The notes: generated from the sequence alone by a model not told the origin. Positions 1 through 12,414 are shown, counted from the stretch's first letter. The stretch: 64,000 bases of DNA from DASTFY01 sp963829955 (GCA_963829955.1 CAWHKS010000007.1:57312-121311), one strand, 5' to 3'. Numbers and translations are program-made.

Positions 1-743
1 CCGTACTGGCGGGTCTGCTTCACGGACACGTAGACGTCGTCGCGGCTCGGCAGGTAGCCGTTGACGCGCAGGAAGCCGTATCCCTCGTCACGCAGGTCGA
101 GGTAGCCCGCCACCTCCACCGGCTCGCCGGCGGAGATGTCGTCGGCCGGCCGCGGCTCCCGCTGCTCCCGCGGCTGGTCGCGGCCGTCGGCCCGGTCGAT
201 GCCCTGGGGGCCCTCCTCCAGGCCACCGCCCTTGCGCCGCCGTCGGCGCCGGCGCCGTCCTCCGCCCGGACCCTCGCCGTCACCCTCACCGCGGTCCCCG
301 TAGGGCTCCCCGGCCGGTCCGGCGGGAGCAGGGAAGTCGCGCCTGCGCGTGGCTGCCTCGGCCGCCTCGGAAGTCGACGACGCGAGCCCTGGCCGTTCCG
401 GCGCGCGCGCCTCGGTCACCTCGTCAGGTCCCTCGTCCTCGTCCCGGCCGCGCAACTCGAGCTCCCAGTCGGCCAGCGGCTCGGTGCCGCCGGGTTCGTC
501 GCGATCGTCGGGATCGTCGGTGCTGCTGACCGGTTCGGGCGCGTGGTGCGCGCCGTTCGCCGCGCCGTTGCCATCGCCTGGCCCGCCGCCGTTGGGGCTG
601 CCGGTCTGTTCCAGGATGCGGTCGATGATGTCGCCCTTCTTGGCCCGCGAGAGCGCCTTCAGCCCGAGCGCCGACGCGATGGCGATGAGCTGGTCACGGT
701 CCTTGCCTTCGAGGACCGAGCGTTCGAGGGTCTCCGCGCTCAT
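1..743 (-). CDS. rho: Transcription termination factor Rho, N-terminal part (cut by window edge)
   Basis: Hexameric RNA-dependent ATPase that ends transcription. Only the first ~247 residues lie in the window. They begin MSAETLERSVLEGKDRDQ, a typical Rho N-terminal SAP-like helix bundle, followed by a long acidic and Gly-rich low-complexity insert with an eight-arginine run. Next comes the start of the cold-shock-like RNA-binding domain (YLDLRDEGYGFLRVNGYLPS). The extended Arg/Gly-rich insert is typical of actinobacterial Rho. The ATPase domain lies beyond position 1. It follows thrC on the same strand after a 254-bp gap that contains a small hairpin. Confidence 0.96.
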   Translation of the reverse strand, partial: MSAETLERSVLEGKDRDQLIAIASALGLKALSRAKKGDIIDRILEQTGSPNGGGPGDGNGAANGAHHAPEPVSSTDDPDDRDEPGGTEPLADWELELRGRDEDEGPDEVTEARAPERPGLASSTSEAAEAATRRRDFPAPAGPAGEPYGDRGEGDGEGPGGGRRRRRRRRKGGGLEEGPQGIDRADGRDQPREQREPRPADDISAGEPVEVAGYLDLRDEGYGFLRVNGYLPSRDDVYVSVKQTRQY

Positions 744-821
744 GGCGCACCTGCTTTCGTGGTTCTCTGCGTCGACGACGGACGCCAACGCGAGGTCGCG
801 ACCATTGGCCTGGCCGACGGA

Positions 822-838
822 GGGGTGAGACCCACCCC
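822..838 (-). promoter_or_regulatory. Small hairpin in the rho 5' region
   Basis: A perfect 6-bp stem (GGGGTG/CACCCC) with a 5-nt loop lies 79 bp upstream of the rho start, between thrC and rho. It could be a leader structure for rho or a weak end signal for the thrC transcript. There is no U-tract, so an intrinsic terminator is not supported. Confidence 0.3.
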
Positions 839-997
839 AGCCTGCCCGCGGCCAGCACAGTGGGATGGACAGCGCGATCACCGTTTGGGACGGCGAACCA
901 CAGAAGACTCGGAGGGAGATCTCCGGTGAGGCTGACCGCTCGGGGATCCGAGCAAGGTGCACTGTAGCGACCGGTGTCCGCCGGACGCAACGATCCG

Positions 998-2380
998 TCA
1001 GGCCCGCGGCGACGTGACCCGCTCGACCACCGCCTCGACGGCCACTAGGTCGGCGGCGACGCGCTCCGTGCGTTCCGGCCTGTCGTGGAGGTCCGCCAGG
1101 TGGTCGGGCAGCGCGGGGCGCATGCCGGTGGCACGCTCGACGGCTTCGCCGAACTTGGCTGGATGGGCGGTGGCGAGGGCGACCATCGCCGCGCCCGGCT
1201 CGCGGCAGGCCCGGGCCGCGCCGATGCCAACCGCGGTGTGGGGATCGACCAGCAGGCCGGTTTCCGAGTGCACCGAGCGCATCACCGCCACGGTCTCCTC
1301 GTCGTCGAGCCGGGCGGCCCGGAAGACCGGGGTGAGCCAGCGGGCCTGCTGGTCCTCCTCGACGGCCAGCCGTCCGACCGCCCGGAGCTGGTGGAGCTGC
1401 TCGGCCGTCAGGCCACCGTCCCGGCCGTTCATCTCGAACAGCAACCGCTCGAAGTTGGACGACACCTGGATGTCCATGCTGGGGCTCAGCGTGGGCACCA
1501 CGTCAGCGATCGCCATGGTGCGGGTGTCGAAGAAGCGGGTGAGCATGTCGTTGCAGTTAGAACCGACGATGAGACGGTCGATCGGAGCTCCGGTCTCCCG
1601 GGCGATCCAGCCGGACAGCACGTTGCCGAAGTTCCCGGTCGGTACCGCGAACGACACGCGTCGGTCACCGAGGAGCGCGACTGTTGTTGCGTAGTAAACG
1701 ATCTGGGCCATCACGCGAGCCCAGTTGATGGAGTTGACCGCGGAGAGCTGGTGCCGCTGCCGGAAGGCCGAATCGTTGAACATGGCCTTTACGAGGTCTT
1801 GACAGTCGTCGAATGTCCCTTCGACGGCTACCGCATGCACGTTGGGCGCGTTGCTGGTCGTCATCTGCAGGCGCTGGACCTCGCTGACCCGGCCCAGCGG
1901 GTAGAGCATGACGATGTCAACGTTGCGCCGCCCGAACACGGCGTCGATCGCCGCGCTGCCGGTGTCGCCACTGGTGGCCCCGACGATCGTCACCCGCTCG
2001 CCGCGCGCTCCCAGCACGTGGTCGAACAGCCGGCCCACCACCTGCAGCGCGATGTCCTTGAAGGCCAACGTGGGCCCGTGGAACAGCTCTAGCAGCCACT
2101 CGTCGTCCCCGATCTGGACGAGCGGGCACACCGCCGGATGGCGGAACGTCGCGTATGCCGCGTCGCACACCTCGGTCAGCACGGCCGGCGCCACGTCATC
2201 GCCGACGTAGGGCGCCATGACGACGGCGGCGTTGGCGGCGTAGCCGGCCTGGGGATCGAGAGCCGGCAGGCGGGGCCATTCAGCCGGGACGTAGAGCCCG
2301 CCGTCGGTGGCCAGCCCGGTCAGGAGCGTGTCAGCGAACCCGAGCTCGGGTGCGTTCCCGCGCGTCGAGATGTAGCGCAT
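998..2380 (-). CDS. thrC: Threonine synthase
   Basis: PLP enzyme converting O-phosphohomoserine to threonine in the cytoplasm. At 460 residues it matches the longer class of threonine synthases. It opens MRYISTRGNAPELGF, the family N-terminus. The PLP lysine lies in GPTLAFKDIALQ and the phosphate-binding loop is near GATSGDTGSAA. It starts 7 bp after the hom stop, so hom and thrC are almost certainly one transcript. thrB, which often sits between thrC and rho in actinobacteria, is not here. Confidence 0.97.
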   Translation of the reverse strand: MRYISTRGNAPELGFADTLLTGLATDGGLYVPAEWPRLPALDPQAGYAANAAVVMAPYVGDDVAPAVLTEVCDAAYATFRHPAVCPLVQIGDDEWLLELFHGPTLAFKDIALQVVGRLFDHVLGARGERVTIVGATSGDTGSAAIDAVFGRRNVDIVMLYPLGRVSEVQRLQMTTSNAPNVHAVAVEGTFDDCQDLVKAMFNDSAFRQRHQLSAVNSINWARVMAQIVYYATTVALLGDRRVSFAVPTGNFGNVLSGWIARETGAPIDRLIVGSNCNDMLTRFFDTRTMAIADVVPTLSPSMDIQVSSNFERLLFEMNGRDGGLTAEQLHQLRAVGRLAVEEDQQARWLTPVFRAARLDDEETVAVMRSVHSETGLLVDPHTAVGIGAARACREPGAAMVALATAHPAKFGEAVERATGMRPALPDHLADLHDRPERTERVAADLVAVEAVVERVTSPRA

Positions 2381-2387
2381 CGCTCGC

Positions 2388-3686
2388 TCAGGCGCCGATG
2401 ACCCGCAGGAAGCCGCCCACCTGGCGCACCACGTCCAGGTCCCGGAGCTCCCGCAGCGTGGCCTGCACGGCGGCCTCCTGGGCGGCGTGGGTGATGAACA
2501 CCAGCCGGGCGTCGTCGCCCAGACCCTCCTGCTCGGCGGTGCGGATGCTCACGTCGTGCCGGGCGAACACGCCCGTGACGGCATGCAGTACGCCGGGACG
2601 GTCGAGCACCTCGAGGACCACGTGGTACTCGGCGGTCGTCTCGTCGATGGCCCGGATGGGCACCCGGCCGAACGTGCCCAGCGAGGCGTGGGTGCCCTTC
2701 TGGCGGTTGATGGCGGCGTCGATGAGGTCGCCGAGCACGGCGCTCGCCGTCGGCATGCCGCCCGCTCCCCGCCCGTAGAACATCAGCGAACCGACCGCGT
2801 CACCCTCGACGAAGACCGCGTTGTAGCTGTCTCGGACGCTGGCCAGCGGGTGCTGCACCGGGAGCATCACCGGGTGGACCCGCACGGCCACCGCCCCGCT
2901 GCCCGGATCCTGCTCGCAGATGGCGAGGAGCTTGACGACGTAGCCGAGCCGCTGCGCGCTGGCGATGTCGGCGGCGGTGATCCGGCTGATGCCCTCGTGG
3001 TAGACGTCACCCGCCACCACCCGGGCCCCGAAGGCGATGCTGGCGATGATCGCCGCTTTGGCCCCCGCGTCGAAGCCCTCGACGTCGGCGGTCGGATCCC
3101 GCTCGGCGTAGCCCAAGCGCTGGGCCTCGCTCAGGGCGTCGCCGTAGTCGGCACCCTCTTCCGCCATCTTCGTGAGGATGTAGTTGGTGGTCCCGTTGAC
3201 GATGCCGAGGACCCGGCGCACCGGCTCGCCCCGAAGGCTCTCCCGTAGGGCCCGTACCAGCGGGATGCCGCCGCCCACCGCAGCCTCGAACAGGAGGTCC
3301 TGCCCGTTCTCGTCCGCTGCGGTGAAGAGCTCGGTCCCCACGTTGGCCAGGAGCTCCTTGTTGGCGGTGACCACCGGCTTGCCGTGGCGCAGGGCGGTGA
3401 GGATGAGCTCGCGCGCCGGCTCGATGCCGCCGATCACCTCGACGATCACGTCGATGTCCGGATCTTCGACCAGGGCATGGCTGTCCCTGGTCAGCAGTCC
3501 CGCAGCCAGTTCGACGTCGCGCTCCCGGGCCAGGTTGCGAACCGCCACCCGTGCCACCTCGAGCTGCAGACCGGTGCGGGACTCGACGACCTTGCGCTGC
3601 CGGTCGATGAGTTGGACGAGCGCCGCGCCCACGTTGCCGCACCCCAGCACGCCGACGCGCACGACCGGCCCGGACGTCTTGCTCAC
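2388..3686 (-). CDS. hom: Homoserine dehydrogenase
   Basis: NAD(P)H-dependent reduction of aspartate semialdehyde to homoserine, the branch point to threonine and methionine. Of its 432 residues, an N-terminal Rossmann fold (VGVLGCGNVG) is followed by the catalytic domain (TANKELLA, GIVNGTTNYILTKM) and a C-terminal ACT domain (VLDRPGVLHAVTGVFARHDVS) that is the usual site of threonine feedback inhibition. Start is the ATG of MSKTSGPVV. It is followed closely by thrC. Confidence 0.97.
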   Translation of the reverse strand: MSKTSGPVVRVGVLGCGNVGAALVQLIDRQRKVVESRTGLQLEVARVAVRNLARERDVELAAGLLTRDSHALVEDPDIDVIVEVIGGIEPARELILTALRHGKPVVTANKELLANVGTELFTAADENGQDLLFEAAVGGGIPLVRALRESLRGEPVRRVLGIVNGTTNYILTKMAEEGADYGDALSEAQRLGYAERDPTADVEGFDAGAKAAIIASIAFGARVVAGDVYHEGISRITAADIASAQRLGYVVKLLAICEQDPGSGAVAVRVHPVMLPVQHPLASVRDSYNAVFVEGDAVGSLMFYGRGAGGMPTASAVLGDLIDAAINRQKGTHASLGTFGRVPIRAIDETTAEYHVVLEVLDRPGVLHAVTGVFARHDVSIRTAEQEGLGDDARLVFITHAAQEAAVQATLRELRDLDVVRQVGGFLRVIGA

Positions 3687-3759
3687 GGCGAGCGAGGGTA
3701 TCGCCCGTCGGCCCGCCCGCCCTCAGCGGTTGCCGTCGCCGTCCCGTGAGCCGTCTTCG

Positions 3760-4215
3760 TCAGCGGGGCGGGTGGGACCGTTCGTAGGCCTGGACGGCGG
3801 CGACCAGGTGGTCGAAGCGGGCGCGGTCGAGGATGGCGCCCTCCCGGCGGACGCCGGCTGGTGGGACCCGCAGGACGTCGTCGATCTTGGCGTAGCTGTT
3901 CCGTTGGCTGCGGTCCCACTCGCCCGAGCCGACCTCGACCTCGTCCTCGCGGCCCGGGTGGCGCTTCGTGGTCAACGGCACCAGCACGAGGTCAGCCCCG
4001 TCGACGCCGATCACGACCGCGGGCCGGTCCTTTCCCTGCGAGGGATCGTCGTCGTAGGGGATCCAGGCCCACACGACCTCGCCGGGGTCGGGCTCGCCGT
4101 CGAGGTCCGGGGCGTAGACCACCTGCAGGCCGGAGCCGGGGATCTTGACCGCCGTGGCCCCCTTGTCGGCTGCCGCCTTCCGGCCGGTGACCCGGTCGAC
4201 GAGGCTACGGAACAT
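3760..4215 (-). CDS. PemK/MazF-like protein between lysA and hom
   Basis: A 151-residue protein. After a basic N-terminal ~40 residues it carries a PemK/MazF-type SH3-like barrel: GEVVWAWIPYDDDPSQGKDRPAVVIG, then LVLVPLTTKRH and a late SYAKIDDVLRVP strand. The family includes mRNA interferases. No antitoxin gene is adjacent, since the 73 bp to hom and 35 bp to lysA hold no ORF. It lies inside the lysine/threonine gene run. It may be a non-toxic housekeeping derivative; that is inference. Confidence 0.75.
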   Translation of the reverse strand: MFRSLVDRVTGRKAAADKGATAVKIPGSGLQVVYAPDLDGEPDPGEVVWAWIPYDDDPSQGKDRPAVVIGVDGADLVLVPLTTKRHPGREDEVEVGSGEWDRSQRNSYAKIDDVLRVPPAGVRREGAILDRARFDHLVAAVQAYERSHPPR

Positions 4216-4250
4216 CGGGGCGAGGGAACATCGGCCTACGGGACGTCGCG

Positions 4251-5525
4251 CTACTCGACATCGAGGCGCAGCAGGTCGTCATACGTCTCCCTCCGGACGG
4301 TGAGCCGGGCGCGGCCATCCGACACGAAGACGACGGCGGGCCGCGGCACCTTGTTGTAGTTGCTCCCCATGGAGTGCCCGTACGCGCCGGTGACGGGGGT
4401 GGCCAGCAGGTCGCCGACGGCGACATCGCCCGGCACCCAGCCGTCGCGGACCAGCAGGTCGCCGCTCTCGCAGTGCTTGCCCACCACCCGCACGGGGCGC
4501 GTGCGGTCGGCATCGACCGCCCGGGGGAGGAAGGTCTCGTAGCCGCTCCCGTAGAGCACCGGCCGCGGGTTGTCGCTCATCCCGCCGTCCACGGCCACGT
4601 AGGTACGGACGCCGGGGATGTCCTTGATCGTTCCCACCGTGTACAGCGTCACCGCGGCCGACGCCACGATGGCGCGACCGGGCTCGACCAGCAGCCGGCC
4701 CTCGAAGCCGGCCTCCTCCACGGCCTTGTGCAGCACACGGGACCACTCGGTGATGGACGGCGCCGACTCGTCCTCCACGTAGGCGACGCCGAGACCGCCA
4801 CCGAGGGTCAGCGTCGGGAGCCCGAACGGTCGGACGAACTCGGTCATCACCTCGGCAACGCGGGCGAAGTTGTCGGCGGCGAACACCTGGGAGCCGACGT
4901 GGGCGTGGAAGCCGACCAGGTTGACGGCCGGAGACCCCATCGCCCGCTCGGCCGCCGCGGCCGCGGCGCCGCTCGGGAGGCCGAAACCGAACTTCGAGTC
5001 CTCCTGGCCGGTGCGCACGAACTCATGCGTGTGCGCTTCGACACCGGGCGTGATCCGCAGCTGGACGTCCGGCACCCGCCGCCCGTCGTGATGGAGGCGC
5101 TCGAGCCGGTCCAGCTCGTCGAAGCTGTCGACGACCAGGAGACCGACGCCGGCGTCGAGCGCGTGACGGAGCTCGTCGTCGGACTTGTTGTTGCCGTGGA
5201 ACACGACGCGCTCGGCCGGGACACCGGCAGCCAGGGCCACATGGAGCTCGCCGCCGGTGGCGACGTCGAGGAGCAGCCCCTCTTCGTGGGCGAGCTTCGC
5301 CATGGCCAGGCAGAGGAACGCCTTGGTTGCATACACGACGTTCCCGCCGCCGAAGGCCTCCACGGCCTCGCGGCAGCGGGCCCGCAGGTGGTCCTCGTCG
5401 TACACGAACAGTGGTGTGCTGTGCTCGGCCGCGAGGAGGGCCACGTCGACGCCTCCGATGAGGAGCTGACCGTCGTGGCCCACAGAGGCGTTGTCGGGCA
5501 GCAGATCCCGGGGCAGTGTCGTCAC
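4251..5525 (-). CDS. lysA: Diaminopimelate decarboxylase
   Basis: PLP-dependent last step of lysine synthesis, meso-diaminopimelate to lysine. It has 424 residues and an alanine-racemase-like TIM barrel with the PLP lysine in VVYATKAFLCLAM and the Gly-rich phosphate loop GGGLGV. The C-terminal barrel has the cross-subunit cysteine in KHCESGDLL and the motif GAYGHSMGSNYN. It starts 7 bp after the argS stop, implying co-transcription with argS. Confidence 0.97.
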   Translation of the reverse strand: MTTLPRDLLPDNASVGHDGQLLIGGVDVALLAAEHSTPLFVYDEDHLRARCREAVEAFGGGNVVYATKAFLCLAMAKLAHEEGLLLDVATGGELHVALAAGVPAERVVFHGNNKSDDELRHALDAGVGLLVVDSFDELDRLERLHHDGRRVPDVQLRITPGVEAHTHEFVRTGQEDSKFGFGLPSGAAAAAAERAMGSPAVNLVGFHAHVGSQVFAADNFARVAEVMTEFVRPFGLPTLTLGGGLGVAYVEDESAPSITEWSRVLHKAVEEAGFEGRLLVEPGRAIVASAAVTLYTVGTIKDIPGVRTYVAVDGGMSDNPRPVLYGSGYETFLPRAVDADRTRPVRVVGKHCESGDLLVRDGWVPGDVAVGDLLATPVTGAYGHSMGSNYNKVPRPAVVFVSDGRARLTVRRETYDDLLRLDVE

Positions 5526-5532
5526 GCCCGGC

Positions 5533-7267
5533 TCACATGCGCTCGGGGACGTCGATGCCGAGCAGGCCCAGCCCGTGCGCGAGGACCCGGGCGGTGAGGT
5601 CGGCGAGAGCCAGGCGGCTGTCGCGGGTCGTCTCGTCGGGCGCCCGCAGCATGGGGCAGGCCTCGTAGAAGGCGGTGAAGTCGAGGGCGAGGTCGAACAG
5701 GTAGGCCGTCAGCCGGTGCGGGCTGTACCGCTCGAGGGTGTCCGCGACCGTGGCGTCGTAACCGAGCAGGCGGAGCGCGAGCGCCCGTTCCTCCGGCTCA
5801 CCGAGCACGGGCTGCACTTCGCGCGCCGTCCCCCGGTCGATGCCGGCCCGCCGGAAGATGGAGCAGATGCGGGCGTGCGCGTACTGGAGGTACGGCGCGG
5901 TGTCGCCGTCGAAGGACAGCATCCGCTCCCAGTCGAAGACGTAGTCCTTGATGCGGTCTGTCGACAGGTCGGCGTACTTCACCGCGCCGATGCCGACGAC
6001 GCGGGCGACGGCCGACCGCTCCTCGGGGGCCAGCTCCGGGTTCTTCTCGGCGATGGCCTCCTCGGCCCGCTGGACCGCTTCGTCGAGCAGGTCGACCAGC
6101 TTCACGCTGTCGCCGGAGCGGCTCTTGAGCATCTTGCGGTCCGGGCCCAGGACGTTGCCGAACGGGACGTGCACCGCCCGGGCCGCCGGGCTCAGCCATC
6201 CGGCCTCCTCGGCCACGGCCCACACCATCTGGAGATGCTGCGATTGGGGTGCGCCGACGACGTACAGCAGCAGCGTCGCGCCCAGCCGCTCGACGCGGTC
6301 GATCACCGTGGCGAGATCCGTGGCCGCGTACCCGTAACCGCCGTCGGACTTGCGAACGATGAGCGGCAGGGGCTCGCCGTGGCGGTTGGTGAACCCGGGC
6401 GGGAACACGACGGCCGCCCCGTCCGAAATCTGCAGGAGGTGGGCGTCGTCGAGGCGGCGCACCACCTCGGGAAGGAGCTCGTTGTACGCGCTCTCGCCCA
6501 TGAGATCTTCAGGTTCCAGGAGGACACCGAGCCGGTCGTAGACGGCGTCGAAGTAGCGGGTGCTCTCGTCGACGAGCACGTGCCAGAGCCGCAGCGTCTC
6601 CGGATCGCCGCTCTGCAGAGCCACCACCCGGGCCCGGGCCCGCTCCTGGAAGGCCGGATCGGCGTCGAAGGCGCTCCGGGCGCCGCGGTAGAACCCGTTG
6701 AGGTCGCCCACGGACAGCTCGTGGGCCGCCTCGTCCTCCCCGAGGTCGAGCAGGTGCTCGATCAGCATGCCGAACGGCGTGCCCCAGTCGCCGATGTGGT
6801 TCTCGCGGATGATCGTGTGGCCGACGAACGCCAGCATGCGGGTCAAGGCGTCGCCGATGATCGTCGTCCGCAGGTGGCCGACGTGCATCTCCTTCGCCAC
6901 GTTCGGATGGGAGTAGTCGATGACCACCGTCTCGGGCTCCGTGGACCAGCGGGATGCCGAGCCGTTCGTCGGCGGCGACGGCCACGAGGCCACGGGCGAG
7001 GAAGTCGTCGCAGAAGGTGATGTTGAGGAAGCCGGGCCCGGCGACCTCGAGGGAGGCGACGTCGTCCATGGTGCCGTCGAGGGCCCCGAGCACGGCTTCG
7101 GCGACCTCGCGCGGCGCCCGGCCGAGCGTCTTGGCCAGGGCCAGCGCGCCGTTGGCCTGCGCGTCGGCACGGTCGGACGGCCGGACGACGGGGTCCACCG
7201 CGTGCCCCGCGACGGCCGCGAAGGCGGGCGCGAGGGCCTCGCTGGCGATGCGGAGCGGGTCGGTCAT
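5533..7267 (-). CDS. argS: Arginyl-tRNA synthetase, frameshifted near 6930-6945
   Basis: Class I synthetase charging tRNA-Arg. The N-terminal additional domain (MTDPLRIASEALAPAF) is read in one frame up to about LGIPLVHG. The catalytic core resumes in another frame at PETVVIDYSHPNVAKEMHVGHLRTT, which holds the HIGH-type motif HVGH. The C-terminal anticodon-binding domain ends in ERM. The span of 1,735 bp is one base over a multiple of three, and dropping one G around 6935 gives a 577-residue protein. As the gene is essential, a sequence error is more likely than a true mutation. It is head of the argS-lysA-hom-thrC run. Confidence 0.93.
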
Positions 7268-7363
7268 GGAACTGCCATTGTGGCCCACGAGGGTGGGGAG
7301 GTCCGCTCCGGTTCGGCCGGCCGCCCTCCGGCCGGGCGTCTCTCGCTATCCTTGGTCTCTCCC

Positions 7364-7439
7364 GCCCTCGTAGCTCAGGGGATAGAGCGACTGCCTCCGG
7401 AGCAGTAGGCCACAGGTTCGAATCCTGTCGAGGGCGCCA
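7364..7439 (+). tRNA. tRNA-Arg (anticodon CCG), CCA encoded
   Basis: Acceptor arms GCCCTCG and CGAGGGC pair fully. The anticodon stem ACTGC/GCAGT encloses loop CTCCGGA, giving anticodon CCG. The T-arm ACAGGTTCGAATCCTGT is canonical, and discriminator G7436 is followed by CCA. A 6-bp hairpin (CGCCAG/CTGGCG, 7435-7450) overlaps the 3' end and may act in processing or termination. The gene lies divergent from argS, the synthetase for this tRNA. Confidence 0.95.
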
Positions 7440-7460
7440 GTGGACTGGCGGAGGACCGGG

Positions 7461-8381
7461 TCAGCCTCCGAGCCCGTAGGACCCGAACGACCAGATGTTC
7501 TGCTCGGGGTCCCGGATCGCGAAGCCCATGCCGTCAGGGTCGTAGTCGGGCGCCTCCGGCTCGCGCACGACGGTCACTCCTGCGGCCTGGCAGCGCTCCC
7601 AAACCGCGTGCGGGTCGGCGGTCACGACGTACAGCGCCTGCGACCCCGGTGGGTGGCTGAACTCGTTGGCCGGGTCGTGCGTTCCGGCCTGGACCACACC
7701 GCCCTCGGGCCACCGCAACTGGCTGTGCACGACGGTGCGCTCGTCGGAGCCGGTGACGACGAGCTGCTCCTCGAACCCGAGCACGTCGACCATGAAGCGG
7801 ATGCCGGCCAGCGCGTCCTCGTAGAAGACGCCGGCCCATATCCCGCCGCCCGTGCCGGGCCGGTCGGCCGCCGTGACCGCTTCGTCGGGCCCGGCGCCAA
7901 CGACGTCGAAGCCGCTGCCCTCCGAACGCCCGCGGTAGGTGTCGAGATCGAACGCCTCGACTTGCTGCGACAGCATCCACCGGTGCCCGAACGGGTCGAG
8001 CAGGGTTCCGTGCCGGGCGCCATGGGGCTGGTCGGCCGGCGCCGACAGCGTGGTCGCGCCGGCGTCGACGGCTCGGGCGAAGAGCGCATCGACCTCGCTC
8101 ACCGACAGGTGGAGCGCAGCTCCGGCGCCGCCGAGCGTCGTCGGCGAGGCGACACCGATCTCGGGGTATTCATCGGACAGCATGAAGTGCGCCGTGCCGA
8201 TGGTGAACTCGGCGTGGCCCAGCCGCCCGTCATCGCCGACGACGCGGAACTGCTCCTCGGCGCCGAACGCCCGCCCGTACCACTGGAGGGCGGCGGCGCC
8301 GTCCGAGACCGCGAGGTACGGCGTGACCTCGCTGGCGATCGGTCGTGTAGCAGTCGGGGTGGCGGTGGTCGAAGGTGGCAT
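7461..8381 (-). CDS. Two-domain VOC (glyoxalase-like) protein
   Basis: Metal-dependent dioxygenase/isomerase-fold protein of about 306 residues with two VOC halves. The first (VTPYLAVSDGAAALQWYGRAFGA to DPFGHRWMLSQQ) resembles PhnB-type domains; the second (WAGVFYEDALAGIRFMVDVLGFEE to IRDPEQNIWSFG) is a second betaalphabeta-betabetabeta unit. The start at MPPSTTATP is preferred because a GAGAGG ribosome site lies about 9 nt upstream; an in-frame GTG at 8414 would add 11 residues. Substrate unknown. It converges on tRNA-Arg. Confidence 0.82.
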   Translation of the reverse strand: MPPSTTATPTATRPIASEVTPYLAVSDGAAALQWYGRAFGAEEQFRVVGDDGRLGHAEFTIGTAHFMLSDEYPEIGVASPTTLGGAGAALHLSVSEVDALFARAVDAGATTLSAPADQPHGARHGTLLDPFGHRWMLSQQVEAFDLDTYRGRSEGSGFDVVGAGPDEAVTAADRPGTGGGIWAGVFYEDALAGIRFMVDVLGFEEQLVVTGSDERTVVHSQLRWPEGGVVQAGTHDPANEFSHPPGSQALYVVTADPHAVWERCQAAGVTVVREPEAPDYDPDGMGFAIRDPEQNIWSFGSYGLGG

Positions 8382-8461
8382 CGCGCTCGTCCTCTCGATT
8401 TGGGGAATCGTCACTTCATCGCTTCACGATCCCCAACTCCTACACCCAAGCCGTAGGACGT

Positions 8462-8887
8462 CTACTGGACCAGCCTGGCCTCGAGGGTGATCTCGGGCAC
8501 CGAGGCCAGAGCCCGGCTCACCGGGCAGCCGGCCTTCGCAGCCGCGGCGTGCTCGGCGAAGGCCGCTTCGTCGATCCCGGGCACCCGACCCTCGGTGACG
8601 AGGGCGATCTTCGCGATGGTGGGCGCGCCGTCGATCATGCGCAGCGTGACGGCGGCGTCGGTGCGGATGCTTTCGGGCGGGAAGCCCGCGCCCGAGAGCA
8701 AGTTGGCGAACGCCATCGAGAAGCACGCGGCGTGAGCGGTCGCGATCAGCTGCTCCGGGTTCGATCCCGGGCCGTCCTCGAAGCGGGACTTGAAGGTGTA
8801 GCCACCGCTGATGCTGTCGCCCGCCGTGAAGGTCCCCGACCCGGTGGGCAGGTCCCCCTTCCACTCCGCGCTACCGGTTGCCGGCAC
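8462..8887 (-). CDS. OsmC-family peroxiredoxin
   Basis: Small thiol peroxidase or organic-hydroperoxide-resistance type protein of 141 residues. It has the two reactive cysteines of the family, in AHAACFSMAFANLL and AKAGCPVSRAL, and the OsmC N-terminal strands GTFTAGDSISGGYTFKSRF. It reduces organic hydroperoxides in the cytoplasm, judging by the family. It is divergent from the secreted nuclease across an 85-bp spacer. Confidence 0.88.
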   Translation of the reverse strand: MPATGSAEWKGDLPTGSGTFTAGDSISGGYTFKSRFEDGPGSNPEQLIATAHAACFSMAFANLLSGAGFPPESIRTDAAVTLRMIDGAPTIAKIALVTEGRVPGIDEAAFAEHAAAAKAGCPVSRALASVPEITLEARLVQ

Positions 8888-8972
8888 GGCCTACCTCCTG
8901 CTCGAAGCTGACCTGAAGCGGACGATTGTAGGCCTGATACGCTCGGACGACCGACTGAGAGGGGGGACTCTC

Positions 8973-11971
<2,999 letters not shown>

Positions 11972-12045
11972 CCCGGAGAGGTCCTCGACGTGGTCGAGCG
12001 GGGCGGCTCGCTGCTCCGCGACACCCTGTCGGAGATACTGGGGGC

Positions 12046-12390
12046 ATGACAGCGAGTCCCCGCATGGTGTTCCTGGGCTTCGGCAAGTTCGCCCGGGCCG
12101 ACAAGATCTACGCCCTGGAGCCCTTGCGGGGCGATGAACGGGGCGAGGGGCGGCGCACCCGGGTCTGGGTGGAAGGGATGACGACGCCGATCGTCGCCTC
12201 GCGGACCGAGCGGACCATCCTGCAGGACATGGGTGAGGATGCGGCGGCGCAGGCGCCGATCGTCGCCGATGCCCTCGACCTGGCCCGCCGCCTCGCCGAC
12301 GCGGCCGACGCTGGCAGAGTCGACCTCGGCGACCTCGGGCGCCGCGCCCGGCGGCTGCTCGAGTCGAGCACGGGCGTCGAGGAAGGGTGA
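12046..12390 (+). CDS. RemA-like (DUF370) protein
   Basis: 114 residues. The first ~65 match the DUF370/RemA pattern: FLGFGKFARADKIYALEPL, then RTRVWVEGMTTPIVASRTERTILQDMG. In Bacillus RemA is a DNA-binding regulator of matrix genes. The C-terminal ~45 residues are an Ala/Arg-rich helical tail not in short RemA. It starts 75 bp after the nuclease stop. The DNA-binding role here is inferred from the family alone. Confidence 0.68.
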   Translation: MTASPRMVFLGFGKFARADKIYALEPLRGDERGEGRRTRVWVEGMTTPIVASRTERTILQDMGEDAAAQAPIVADALDLARRLADAADAGRVDLGDLGRRARRLLESSTGVEEG

Positions 12391-12414
12391 CACACCCCTC
12401 TGCCTACGATCCCT

